From: JAGPCK01 sp964535575
GTDB taxonomy: Bacteria; Bacteroidota; Bacteroidia; UKL13-3
Assembly (NCBI GenBank): GCA_964535575.1
Contig: CAZHTC010000006.1
Location: 104,657-168,656, forward strand
Reading direction: 5' to 3'
Length of the DNA stretch: 64,000 nucleotides
Part shown: in pieces, positions 1-7,214 of the stretch
Numbering within the stretch: the first letter of the stretch is position 1
Layout of the letters: each line of letters begins with the position of its first letter
Position numbers and translations under genes: made by a program
Notes under the pieces: model-generated
What the model was told of the DNA's origin: nothing
Database searches by the model: none
The model's input: the letters and a program-made list of their open reading frames with translations, nothing else

Positions 1-959
1 GCACACCAGTAAAAAATAGCCGCAGTAACAAAAGTGAGAAAAATTACACCCGTACGTGTTTGTTTTGCCTGAAACAATTTGGCTACAAACAAACCTGCCA
101 GCACGGCACCAGCGGCATAAATGGTATCGGCAATGGCAAATACACTTCCTTTTTCCTGCAGGTGTTTACCTACATACCCCGGCAATACCGCATGTATTTC
201 AACAATGAGCATGGCAAATACCGAGTACGAAAAAAGACCGAATAACAGCACATGCACGTGGTTTTTGAGAAAGGCAAAACCCGATGTGACGCGTTTAATC
301 ACCGACCCATATTCAATTAATGACTCTTTGAGGGGCTTATATTTCATAAAAACAATGAGCAGGCAGGCTATAAAATAAGTGGCCGCATCAATGGCAAATA
401 TTTTTTCAATGGGCCACTGTTCAATACTAAAAGGAATAATCAGGTGCAGGCCGCCTAAATTAAAATCAAGGTTGGTGGTAATTCCTTCCAGCAGCAAAGC
501 AGCTAAGCCACCCGACAGAATGGAAACCGTTTGCCCCACTACTTCTATATTCGAATTTACTTTTTGGTAGTTGTTTTTTTCGCTCAGTTGCTGGCTCAGG
601 GCATAGAGGGCCGGGTAATGAATATTGTAATTGAGCATGGTAACGGCAAATACCAGAACAATGCTCAGGTTATTGGCACCATGGGTATATCCCTGCCACG
701 ATGACCAGCCTACCAGCAGGCCACAAACCAGATTCAGTAACAGAAAAACATACTTGCGGTTAAAACGGTCAATCAAAGCCCCGGCATACAATCCCCAGAA
801 AAGGGTAATGATGGTAATTACCCCGTACGAAAAATTAAAAAATCCGCTTTGTTGGGTTCGGGTAAAATACCACGGAATAGCCAACATGCTGATGCCCTGT
901 GAAAATCCGGAAACGGCATTGGCAGTGAGTAATAAACGCAACGAGTGGCGATTTTGCAT
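1..959 (-). CDS. MFS transporter, partial (3' end outside window)
   Basis: About 319 residues are visible from the N-terminus; the gene runs off the window start. The protein begins MQNRHSLRLLLTANAVSG and contains a series of long hydrophobic segments, with the cytoplasmic-loop motif GLYAGALIDRFNRKY at about residues 58-72, typical of the loop between TM2 and TM3 in the major facilitator superfamily. A charged mid-protein loop near residues 200-225 fits the link between the two six-helix halves. Substrate is unknown; similar proteins are often drug or solute exporters. The ATG at 957-959 lies 9 bases from a TAnnTTTG promoter element on the same strand, which supports this start. It is divergent from recX with only 60 bp between them. 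Confidence 0.85.
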   Translation of the reverse strand, partial: MQNRHSLRLLLTANAVSGFSQGISMLAIPWYFTRTQQSGFFNFSYGVITIITLFWGLYAGALIDRFNRKYVFLLLNLVCGLLVGWSSWQGYTHGANNLSIVLVFAVTMLNYNIHYPALYALSQQLSEKNNYQKVNSNIEVVGQTVSILSGGLAALLLEGITTNLDFNLGGLHLIIPFSIEQWPIEKIFAIDAATYFIACLLIVFMKYKPLKESLIEYGSVIKRVTSGFAFLKNHVHVLLFGLFSYSVFAMLIVEIHAVLPGYVGKHLQEKGSVFAIADTIYAAGAVLAGLFVAKLFQAKQTRTGVIFLTFVTAAIFYWC

Positions 960-968
960 AATGGCGTG

Positions 969-976
969 CAAAAGTA
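969..976 (-). promoter_or_regulatory. -7 promoter element of the MFS gene
   Basis: Reads TACTTTTG on the minus strand, a perfect match to the Bacteroidota -7 consensus TAnnTTTG, 9 bases upstream of the ATG. No clear -33 TTTG box was found. Confidence 0.55.
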
Positions 977-1019
977 CTGTTTCCTTTCGCGTTTATAAAA
1001 TGAGTATTTTGCAAAAGCA

Positions 1020-1496
1020 ATGAAACAGCAAGGCAAGGTGTACACCGTTTCGCAGGCAAAAGACAAGGCACGAAACTATTGTGCTTATCAGGAGCGCTGT
1101 CATCAGGAATTAAGGGATAAATTATATGAGTGGGAATTACGCAGCGGTGAAGTAGAGGAGGTTATTGCTGCCATGATTGAAGAAGGTTATTTAAATGAGG
1201 AACGATTTGCAAAACAATTTGCCGGAGGGAAATTCAGGGTAAAACACTGGGGACGGAATAAAATAAAAGCCGAACTGAAGGCCCGCAAAATTTCTGACTA
1301 CTGCATAAAAATGGGGATGGCCGAGATAGATGAGGAGGTTTATGAGAAGGTAATGATGAAGGAACTGGAAAAAAAGATGAAGATGCTTAGCGACCGCAAT
1401 CAGTTGGTAAAAAACATGAAAGTGTCGCGCTATCTGATGGCCAGGGGTTTTGAGGCAGAAATGGTATGGGAATACCTGCGTAAAAACTATACATAA
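1020..1496 (+). CDS. recX: RecX family regulatory protein
   Basis: 158 residues, normal for RecX, which binds RecA filaments and modulates recombination in the cytoplasm. The sequence shows the family pattern: ARNYCAYQERCHQELRDKL near the N-terminus, then GYLNEERFAKQFAGGK followed by WGRNKIKAEL at about residues 76-87, and three helical repeats. No recA is nearby. It starts at ATG 1020; the short leader contains TATTTTG, a near match to the -7 element. It is divergent from the MFS gene. It is followed after about 100 bp by the fasciclin lipoprotein, which has its own promoter. Confidence 0.9.
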   Translation: MKQQGKVYTVSQAKDKARNYCAYQERCHQELRDKLYEWELRSGEVEEVIAAMIEEGYLNEERFAKQFAGGKFRVKHWGRNKIKAELKARKISDYCIKMGMAEIDEEVYEKVMMKELEKKMKMLSDRNQLVKNMKVSRYLMARGFEAEMVWEYLRKNYT

Positions 1497-1559
1497 AAAT
1501 ATAACAGGCAAAAGTGGAAAGATTTCTATTTTCGGTCATCGATTAATTTGCTTTTTGGC

Positions 1560-1567
1560 TAATTTTG
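1560..1567 (+). promoter_or_regulatory. -7 promoter element of the fasciclin lipoprotein
   Basis: TAATTTTG matches TAnnTTTG, 32 bases upstream of ATG 1600. It supports 1600 rather than an upstream start. Confidence 0.5.
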
Positions 1568-1599
1568 CTGCCAATTATAAAATAAAAGTAAAAATCATC

Positions 1600-2265
1600 A
1601 TGAGAAAACTCGTTTATCCTTTATTCGTAGCCGGAGCATTATTCCTGGCTGCCTGCGGTGGAGAGAAAAAAGCTGAAGAAACGGCTGCTACCACTGATTC
1701 AACAGCAACAGCATCAACAGAAGAAACTGCACCAGCCCCTGAAGCTACTGCTGAAGAAGCAGCACCTGCTGCCGAAGCTTCTGCACCGGCTGCTTCAAGT
1801 TCAGCCCCTGCTACCACCAAAGAAAAGAAATCGGCCCCTGCCGCTGCTCCTACCAAAAAAATCATTGGTGTTGCTACCGATTTAGGTCGTTTCAGCGAAT
1901 TGGCTAATGCTATGACTGCAACAGGTTTAGGTCAGATTTTGGGCGAAGACGGACCATTTGTAATTTTTGCTCCAAACGATGAAGCATTTGCTAAAATCGA
2001 TCCAGCTCAAAAATCCATGTTCTTCAAACCGGAGAACAAACAAAAACTTATCAATGTAATGAAACTGCACGTTACTAAAGGCCGCAGCACTATTGAAAGC
2101 CTTGAAGGAACTAAAGTGGTTACTTTCAACGGTAAATTGCTTTCAGTGAAGAAAGGCGCTTCTGGATATACTGTAGGTAAAGCCAATGTGGTAAAAGCCA
2201 ATATTGCTGCTACCAATGGTATGATTCACGAAATTGATGCCGTATTGCTTCCAGCTGACTATTAG
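1600..2265 (+). CDS. Fasciclin (FAS1) domain lipoprotein
   Basis: 221 residues. The N-terminus MRKLVYPLFVAGALFLAACGG is a lipoprotein signal with lipobox LAAC; Cys19 would be lipidated. Residues 20-85 are a low-complexity Ala/Glu/Pro/Ser/Thr linker. Residues from about 88 to the end form one FAS1 domain, with the FVIFAPNDEAF motif and a terminal GMIHEIDAVLLP strand. FAS1 domains are extracellular or periplasmic adhesion folds. The reading frame is open upstream to 1450, but the start at 1600 is chosen because it begins the signal peptide and follows a promoter. A strong terminator follows. The specific role is unknown. Confidence 0.9.
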   Translation: MRKLVYPLFVAGALFLAACGGEKKAEETAATTDSTATASTEETAPAPEATAEEAAPAAEASAPAASSSAPATTKEKKSAPAAAPTKKIIGVATDLGRFSELANAMTATGLGQILGEDGPFVIFAPNDEAFAKIDPAQKSMFFKPENKQKLINVMKLHVTKGRSTIESLEGTKVVTFNGKLLSVKKGASGYTVGKANVVKANIAATNGMIHEIDAVLLPADY

Positions 2266-2287
2266 TAGTTAACTAAAAAATAAACAG

Positions 2288-2316
2288 AAAGCGCAGCCTT
2301 TGGTTGCGCTTTTTTT
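2288..2316 (+). terminator. Rho-independent terminator after the FAS1 lipoprotein
   Basis: Perfect 8-bp stem AAAGCGCA/TGCGCTTT with a 9-base loop, continuing into a T run. Confidence 0.85.
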
Positions 2317-2347
2317 ATGGAACAAACATTTTACAGCCGGATTCGTT

Positions 2348-2355
2348 TACATTTG
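2348..2355 (+). promoter_or_regulatory. -7 promoter element of nfu
   Basis: TACATTTG matches TAnnTTTG, 22 bases before ATG 2378. Confidence 0.5.
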
Positions 2356-2377
2356 TAGAATCATTCTAAATAAAAAC

Positions 2378-2950
2378 ATGAACGAAATACAACAAATACT
2401 CACCATTTACACCGAGGCTACCCCCAACCCCGAAACCATGAAATACGTGGCCAGCAAAATGATTTTGCCGGGCGAGAGTGCCGATTTTCCTACCCGCGAA
2501 AGTGCGCAGCAATCGCCACTGGCTAAAAAATTATTTGAATTTAATTTTGTAGAAGGGGTATTTGTGATGAACAACTTTGTCACCATCACCAAAAACAAAA
2601 CAGTGGATTGGTTTGACATCAATCCCATATTAAAAGAATTTATCAAAGGTTTTGTAGAATCGGGTGAGCTGGCTGTACTAAAACCCGACACACAGGATTT
2701 GTTTGATGAAAATGATCCGGAGGTGGTGCAAAAAATAAAAGAGTTGCTGGAAACACATGTAAAGCCTGCCGTTGAAATGGACGGGGGAGCCATATCATTT
2801 AAATCGTATGATCAGGGAAAGGTGACCGTTACCCTTAAAGGTTCGTGCAGCGGTTGCCCGTCATCCACCATCACCCTGAAAGCCGGTATTGAAGGATTGC
2901 TTAAGCGCATGGTGCCTGAGGTAACCGAAGTGGTAGCCGAGGCAATGTAA
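2378..2950 (+). CDS. nfu: NifU-family Fe-S cluster scaffold (Nfu type)
   Basis: 190 residues with two domains: an Nfu N-terminal domain (about residues 8-95, beginning TEATPNPETMKYV) and a NifU C-terminal domain (about 114-188). The latter carries the cluster ligands Cys157 and Cys160 in GSCSGCPSS. These proteins hold and transfer [4Fe-4S] clusters in the cytoplasm. ATG 2378 is chosen over an upstream in-frame start because it begins the conserved domain and follows a promoter. A terminator follows. A decayed second copy of its 3' end and a near-exact copy of its terminator lie about 4.2 kb downstream, at 7021-7212. Confidence 0.93.
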   Translation: MNEIQQILTIYTEATPNPETMKYVASKMILPGESADFPTRESAQQSPLAKKLFEFNFVEGVFVMNNFVTITKNKTVDWFDINPILKEFIKGFVESGELAVLKPDTQDLFDENDPEVVQKIKELLETHVKPAVEMDGGAISFKSYDQGKVTVTLKGSCSGCPSSTITLKAGIEGLLKRMVPEVTEVVAEAM

Positions 2951-2975
2951 ACGAATGAAATATAGGTGCAGTAAA

Positions 2976-3006
2976 AAAGGGAGCTGAAGAGGCTCCCTTT
3001 TTTTGT
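2976..3006 (+). terminator. nfu terminator (copy 1)
   Basis: Perfect 9-bp stem AAAGGGAGC/GCTCCCTTT, 7-base loop TGAAGAG, T run. The core is identical to the copy at 7184-7212. Confidence 0.9.
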
Positions 3007-3059
3007 TTTGGGTGGTTTCTTTTAATTTGTAAATGGCCAAGTCTTTTCATAAATAATTA

Positions 3060-3067
3060 TAGCTTTG
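3060..3067 (+). promoter_or_regulatory. -7 promoter element of the BNR-repeat gene
   Basis: TAGCTTTG matches TAnnTTTG, 17 bases before ATG 3085. Confidence 0.5.
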
Positions 3068-3084
3068 TGTAAAATAGATATAAA

Positions 3085-6000
3085 ATGAAAAAGTTTTGCC
3101 TGTTAAATAGTTTGTTCTTTATCTGTTTATTTTCTTCCGGGGCTTGGTACCCCTGGATGCCGAGTCTTGGCCTGAACAGGCTTAACGATATCCACTTCAA
3201 TGGACGAAATGGAGTCATTGCCGGTAATGACGGGAGTATCTTCTTTTCATCTGATTCGGGAAATACCTGGAGTTTTACAACAAGAATAACAAATGCCAAT
3301 TTGTTACGTATTACCTCTGCAAACGATTCAGTTTTTTTTGTTTGTGGAGAAGATGGCTCCGTTCTCAAGTCTCTGAACCGAGGCGTTAGTTGGCAAAATA
3401 TTTCTCCTGATAGTACAGGTTCCACATTTCGCAGCATATGTTTTTTAACTAACGATACAGGCTGGGTATCCGGTGCCGATGGAATGCTTTTTAGTACAAA
3501 AAATGGGGGAATTAATTGGCAGAGGGTAAATATTTCTGCTATTGGTACAAAGGAAATTGTATATGTTAAGTTTTTTGATCACCAAAACGGTATCATTGTT
3601 TCGCGTAATAACAAAATTTATGTAACGCAGAATGGTGGGAGTACCTGGGGGAATTTTCAAATGACTCTTAGTAATAATACTAATGATTATATAGCGGTCG
3701 CAGAATTTTATGCAAAAAATAACGGTATGATTTGGTTGGGGCCGAATATATTTGAAAGTTTCTATTTCACTAGCCTGTTCGCGATTAAAGACTCTACCTT
3801 TTCCTACTCCGGGGTCGCTGAAACTTATCAAATACCGTTTTCTGCCAATTTTCGGTATAAAAACGCAGGCTCCATTTATGGTATTACAGAGCTTGGATTT
3901 TTGTATTCATCAGCGGATAGTGGAAGGACTTGGAATAGTAATCGACTATATAATGTTCCTGCTACCCGTGGAATTTACTTTTACAATAATAGTAATTTAG
4001 GGTACATTGTTGGAGATAGTGGTTTGTTATTAAAATCTACAAACAATGGGGCAAACTGGTCACGGATCTCTAATGCCATTCAGATTAATGTAAATGGTTC
4101 TTTTGTAACATATTTTGAAGACATTTTATTTAAGGGACAGGGAAAAGGAATAGCAAGATGGAGCGGAAATATTTTTCACACTACCAATGGTGGTAAAAGT
4201 TGGATGCTCAAAGATACAATTTCTCAATATTCAAAACATTTTGACAAGGCTAGTACTAACAAAATTTATGTGCTTTCCTCAGATGGCTATGTGAACAAAT
4301 CATTAGATACTGGAGAAACCTGGAGCAAGAGTTTTACCTGTCCTTGCAGTACCTTAACCAAACCGGTTTATGATTATAAGTTTTTTAATAACAATGGTCA
4401 CTTATTATGTGGTGATGGCTCTTATTATAAAACTTCTGACGGGGGAATAATCTGGAGCCGAATAACAACAGTTCCCGATTCGTGTATTGGGATGAGTGTT
4501 TTGTCTGATCAGGTTTTATATGCCTTTTCCAGAAAGAGTACAGGGTCTTATATTCATAAAAGTTCTGATGGAGGAGCAAATTGGCTGACGGTGCCTTTTT
4601 ATGATTTTTACTCCCCTCAAAATTTTACTTTGATTGGATTAACCACGTTGAATGATTCAAGTTTGATTGTGTGGACAAAAGGGTCTGGGTACAGATTTTA
4701 TAAATCTATAAATTCCGGGTTCACTTGGAAAGAGTTGCCAACAGGAGGTCCAATTCCTTCAGGGAATGGATCTTGGTTTGAGTTCCCAAAATTAGTTAAT
4801 GACGATAAAACTAATCTATGGATCTATATGCCAGCCTTAAGTATTCAAAATACCCCATTAGCCAAAATATTTTATTCGCCTGACGGAGGAGAAACCTGGT
4901 ACAATGAATATGTTAACGTCAACAAGGACCCTGTAGGGATTTATTCAACAGGAGGAGGTAATGCATATTTACATTCTAAAAAATTTACATTTCATATTAC
5001 CGATAACTACGGAAAAAGTGTAATGGCAAATCTCCCTGCTAATTTGACTAATCAATTGTTTTTTTCGGAACTGAATACCGGTTCATTCCGGATACATTGG
5101 AATAAAAAGAATTGTGAAAAGTACCTTCTGTTAGTAAAAAAAGGCTCACCAGTAAATACCAAGCCGATGCACTCTATTGAATATAAACAATATGATGACA
5201 TTGGCAGTGATTGTTATGTAGGATATGTCGGAACAGATACATCAGTATTTTTAGACTTACTTTCAAACGATGCAACCTACCATATAGCGTTATTTGAGTA
5301 CAATGGGAATAAGCAGTCTGCAAATTATGATGATGCGAATATTACTACTGGATATTGCAAAACTTATAAGGGAGTTTGGATTGATACGTTAGTCAAAACC
5401 ATTTATTGTAATAATGACTCTATTGATATGCACGTTTATACTGACATTCCTTTGACCGATTCAGTGGATTATGTCTTTGTACTATCAAACAAGCAGGGTA
5501 TATTTAATGGGCAAGCGATATATTTAGACACTATTCGTAAACAAACTCTTCAATGGGGGCAATTAGGGGTAAGACTCAAAAAGGTAACAACATCCGGCAT
5601 CAACTATAGACTAAGGCCGGATATGATTACCAAAACCGGAAAACTCACAGGAATAATTTTGTCTCAGAATTTAACAATCTCTCCCCCCCCAAAAGTTAGT
5701 ATATACTCTGATGATACGGCAAAATGTTTTACTGAGGCTTTATTCCGCTTGTCTGATTCATCGACAAGTAGTTTTGGCTACAAACGGGTGTGGACACTGC
5801 CTAACTACATAACAGATACTTCACAAAGTATTCAAATAGCCGATTCATTGATTAGAACCCAAAAGGTGGTATTAACTATTAACACTACCGGATGTTCAGA
5901 TTCGATAAGTAAAGAATTGGTTGTTTATGGTCCTGTAAAGCCGGCATTATATGCCCCTGAAGGCATATGCGGAAATATTTTGACGCAAATAAAGGATACC

Positions 6001-6894
6001 ACCAAGTCTAACCACTTCGTTTACCGATGGAAGGTTAACGGTGTTCCCGTTTCTCAATACATATCTACTATTTATTCAGCTGCTCCAGGATTTTATTATT
6101 GTATAAAAGCAGATCAAAATGGAGCCTGTTCAACAACTTCAGATTCAATTTATGTGCGGGCATATAAAAAGCCAAATATAATACTTCAGTATTTTGGCCC
6201 ACCTGTCAGTTGTAGCAACGATACGGTAATTCTTAAAGTTTCTTCTGATACAATTGCAGAATATAAATGGATAAGAAACAATTCTATTTTTGCAGTAAAT
6301 TTACAGGATACATTAATACCCAAATATGGAGGTGGCTATAAAGTTGTAGCAGCCAATATCAGTAATCCATCTTGTTATTCGGATACTTCAAATAGTATAA
6401 ATTTGAATATAAACCAGGCTCCTTTAAAACCTTCGATAATTAAAGCCGGACCCAAACTATTCAGTTCTATTGACTCCGTTATTTATTATTATCAATGGTA
6501 TCGTAATGACACAGCACTTACTGGGCAATACTATTACGATATTACTCCAAATGTTTCCGGGAATTACGTGGTAGAGTTGTCTGATATCTATAATTGTTTT
6601 ACCAAATCTGATCCATATTCATTTGTGTATTCCGGCAATACTATTGTTGATGAACATGAAGATGAATCTTATTCAGTTCGGCCAAATCCTTTTACTGACA
6701 GACTATTAGTTAGTAGTGATACACGTGTTTCAGTGAAAATACTAGATATACATGGTAAAGAACTTTATAGCAATTACAGAATGGCATCCGACTTTGAAAT
6801 CGAGACTAAAGAATTTCCGTCCGGTGTTTATGTACTGGTAATTGACAATGGGAATCAAAAAAGTAAAAGATTAAAAATCTGTAAACTAAGATAG
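3085..6894 (+). CDS. Secreted BNR/YCF48-like repeat protein with T9SS sorting domain
   Basis: 1269 residues. A signal peptide (residues 1 to about 20) is followed by at least nine Asp-box-like repeats up to about residue 620, with the pattern S-x-D-x-G-x-T-W (for example SSDSGNTWSF, STNNGANWSRI, SSDGGANWLTV, SPDGGETWYNE). This is the beta-propeller signature of BNR/YCF48-like domains. An Fn3-like segment follows at about 665-755, then Ig-like segments, and a C-terminal T9SS type A sorting domain beginning RPNPFTDRLLV and ending in a basic tail. It is expected to be exported by Sec, then by T9SS, to the surface. Base composition is visibly more AT-rich than the flanks, and it sits between duplicated nfu 3' ends, so acquisition is likely. 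A C8 tract lies at 5683-5690. The ligand is unknown. Confidence 0.88.
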   Translation: MKKFCLLNSLFFICLFSSGAWYPWMPSLGLNRLNDIHFNGRNGVIAGNDGSIFFSSDSGNTWSFTTRITNANLLRITSANDSVFFVCGEDGSVLKSLNRGVSWQNISPDSTGSTFRSICFLTNDTGWVSGADGMLFSTKNGGINWQRVNISAIGTKEIVYVKFFDHQNGIIVSRNNKIYVTQNGGSTWGNFQMTLSNNTNDYIAVAEFYAKNNGMIWLGPNIFESFYFTSLFAIKDSTFSYSGVAETYQIPFSANFRYKNAGSIYGITELGFLYSSADSGRTWNSNRLYNVPATRGIYFYNNSNLGYIVGDSGLLLKSTNNGANWSRISNAIQINVNGSFVTYFEDILFKGQGKGIARWSGNIFHTTNGGKSWMLKDTISQYSKHFDKASTNKIYVLSSDGYVNKSLDTGETWSKSFTCPCSTLTKPVYDYKFFNNNGHLLCGDGSYYKTSDGGIIWSRITTVPDSCIGMSVLSDQVLYAFSRKSTGSYIHKSSDGGANWLTVPFYDFYSPQNFTLIGLTTLNDSSLIVWTKGSGYRFYKSINSGFTWKELPTGGPIPSGNGSWFEFPKLVNDDKTNLWIYMPALSIQNTPLAKIFYSPDGGETWYNEYVNVNKDPVGIYSTGGGNAYLHSKKFTFHITDNYGKSVMANLPANLTNQLFFSELNTGSFRIHWNKKNCEKYLLLVKKGSPVNTKPMHSIEYKQYDDIGSDCYVGYVGTDTSVFLDLLSNDATYHIALFEYNGNKQSANYDDANITTGYCKTYKGVWIDTLVKTIYCNNDSIDMHVYTDIPLTDSVDYVFVLSNKQGIFNGQAIYLDTIRKQTLQWGQLGVRLKKVTTSGINYRLRPDMITKTGKLTGIILSQNLTISPPPKVSIYSDDTAKCFTEALFRLSDSSTSSFGYKRVWTLPNYITDTSQSIQIADSLIRTQKVVLTINTTGCSDSISKELVVYGPVKPALYAPEGICGNILTQIKDTTKSNHFVYRWKVNGVPVSQYISTIYSAAPGFYYCIKADQNGACSTTSDSIYVRAYKKPNIILQYFGPPVSCSNDTVILKVSSDTIAEYKWIRNNSIFAVNLQDTLIPKYGGGYKVVAANISNPSCYSDTSNSINLNINQAPLKPSIIKAGPKLFSSIDSVIYYYQWYRNDTALTGQYYYDITPNVSGNYVVELSDIYNCFTKSDPYSFVYSGNTIVDEHEDESYSVRPNPFTDRLLVSSDTRVSVKILDIHGKELYSNYRMASDFEIETKEFPSGVYVLVIDNGNQKSKRLKICKLR

Positions 6895-6898
6895 TTGA

Positions 6899-6955
6899 TT
6901 ATTTTTCTCTCACTAATTTAATAGTTGTAGGTCGTATTTTGATATTCCAACCAAC
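6899..6955 (-). pseudogene. Relic of a T9SS sorting-domain C-terminus
   Basis: Read on the minus strand, the last codons before the TAA at 6899-6901 translate to NIKIRPTTIKLVREK. This closely matches the C-terminal tail QRTTIKLVKE of the adhesin ending at 7215. Nothing upstream in this frame continues as a gene. It looks like the leftover tail of a former T9SS paralog, but the match is short. Confidence 0.5.
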
Positions 6956-7020
6956 TAAATACTTTTTGAGAAATTCGAACATAAAACAAAGTGAAATTTA
7001 CTGATGCAGAGCATTTGCTT

Positions 7021-7158
7021 GGTATTTCATTTAAGTCCTACAAGTAGAAAAAGTTAAAAGGCTCTTACCGCGGATGCCCATACGCTGAAAGCGGTATTGA
7101 AGGATTGCTAAAGCGTATGGTGCCCGTAGTAACCGAAGTGGTAGCCGAGGCCATGTAA
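7021..7158 (+). pseudogene. Decayed 3' fragment of a second nfu gene
   Basis: The segment aligns with the last ~160 bp of the intact nfu (2789-2950). The end, from GGTATTGAAGGATTG to the stop at 7156-7158, is close to identical; the part before it is recognisable as ISFKSY, then KGS...GCP. It is broken by an in-frame TAG, by deletions (one of about 12 bp near the CxxC motif), and by loss of the first cluster cysteine (TGC to TAC). Many of the remaining differences from nfu are at third codon positions. This suggests the copy diverged as a working gene before it decayed. Confidence 0.8.
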
Positions 7159-7183
7159 GAAATTTTTAAGTTGAGTAAATAAA

Positions 7184-7212
7184 AAAGGGAGCTGAAGAGG
7201 CTCCCTTTTTTT
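7184..7212. terminator. Terminator copy 2, probably bidirectional
   Basis: Same stem-loop as the nfu terminator (AAAGGGAGC/GCTCCCTTT), within a stretch of about 36 identical bases. It has A and T runs on both sides and ends 2 bases from the stop codon of the minus-strand adhesin, so it can serve that gene too. Confidence 0.8.
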
Positions 7213-7214
7213 GT

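Noticed and set aside
3007..7183. A complete integrative element between the nfu copies
   Set aside because: Only one secreted-protein gene and two relics lie inside; no integrase, transposase or mobilisation gene is present, so I do not call a mobile element.
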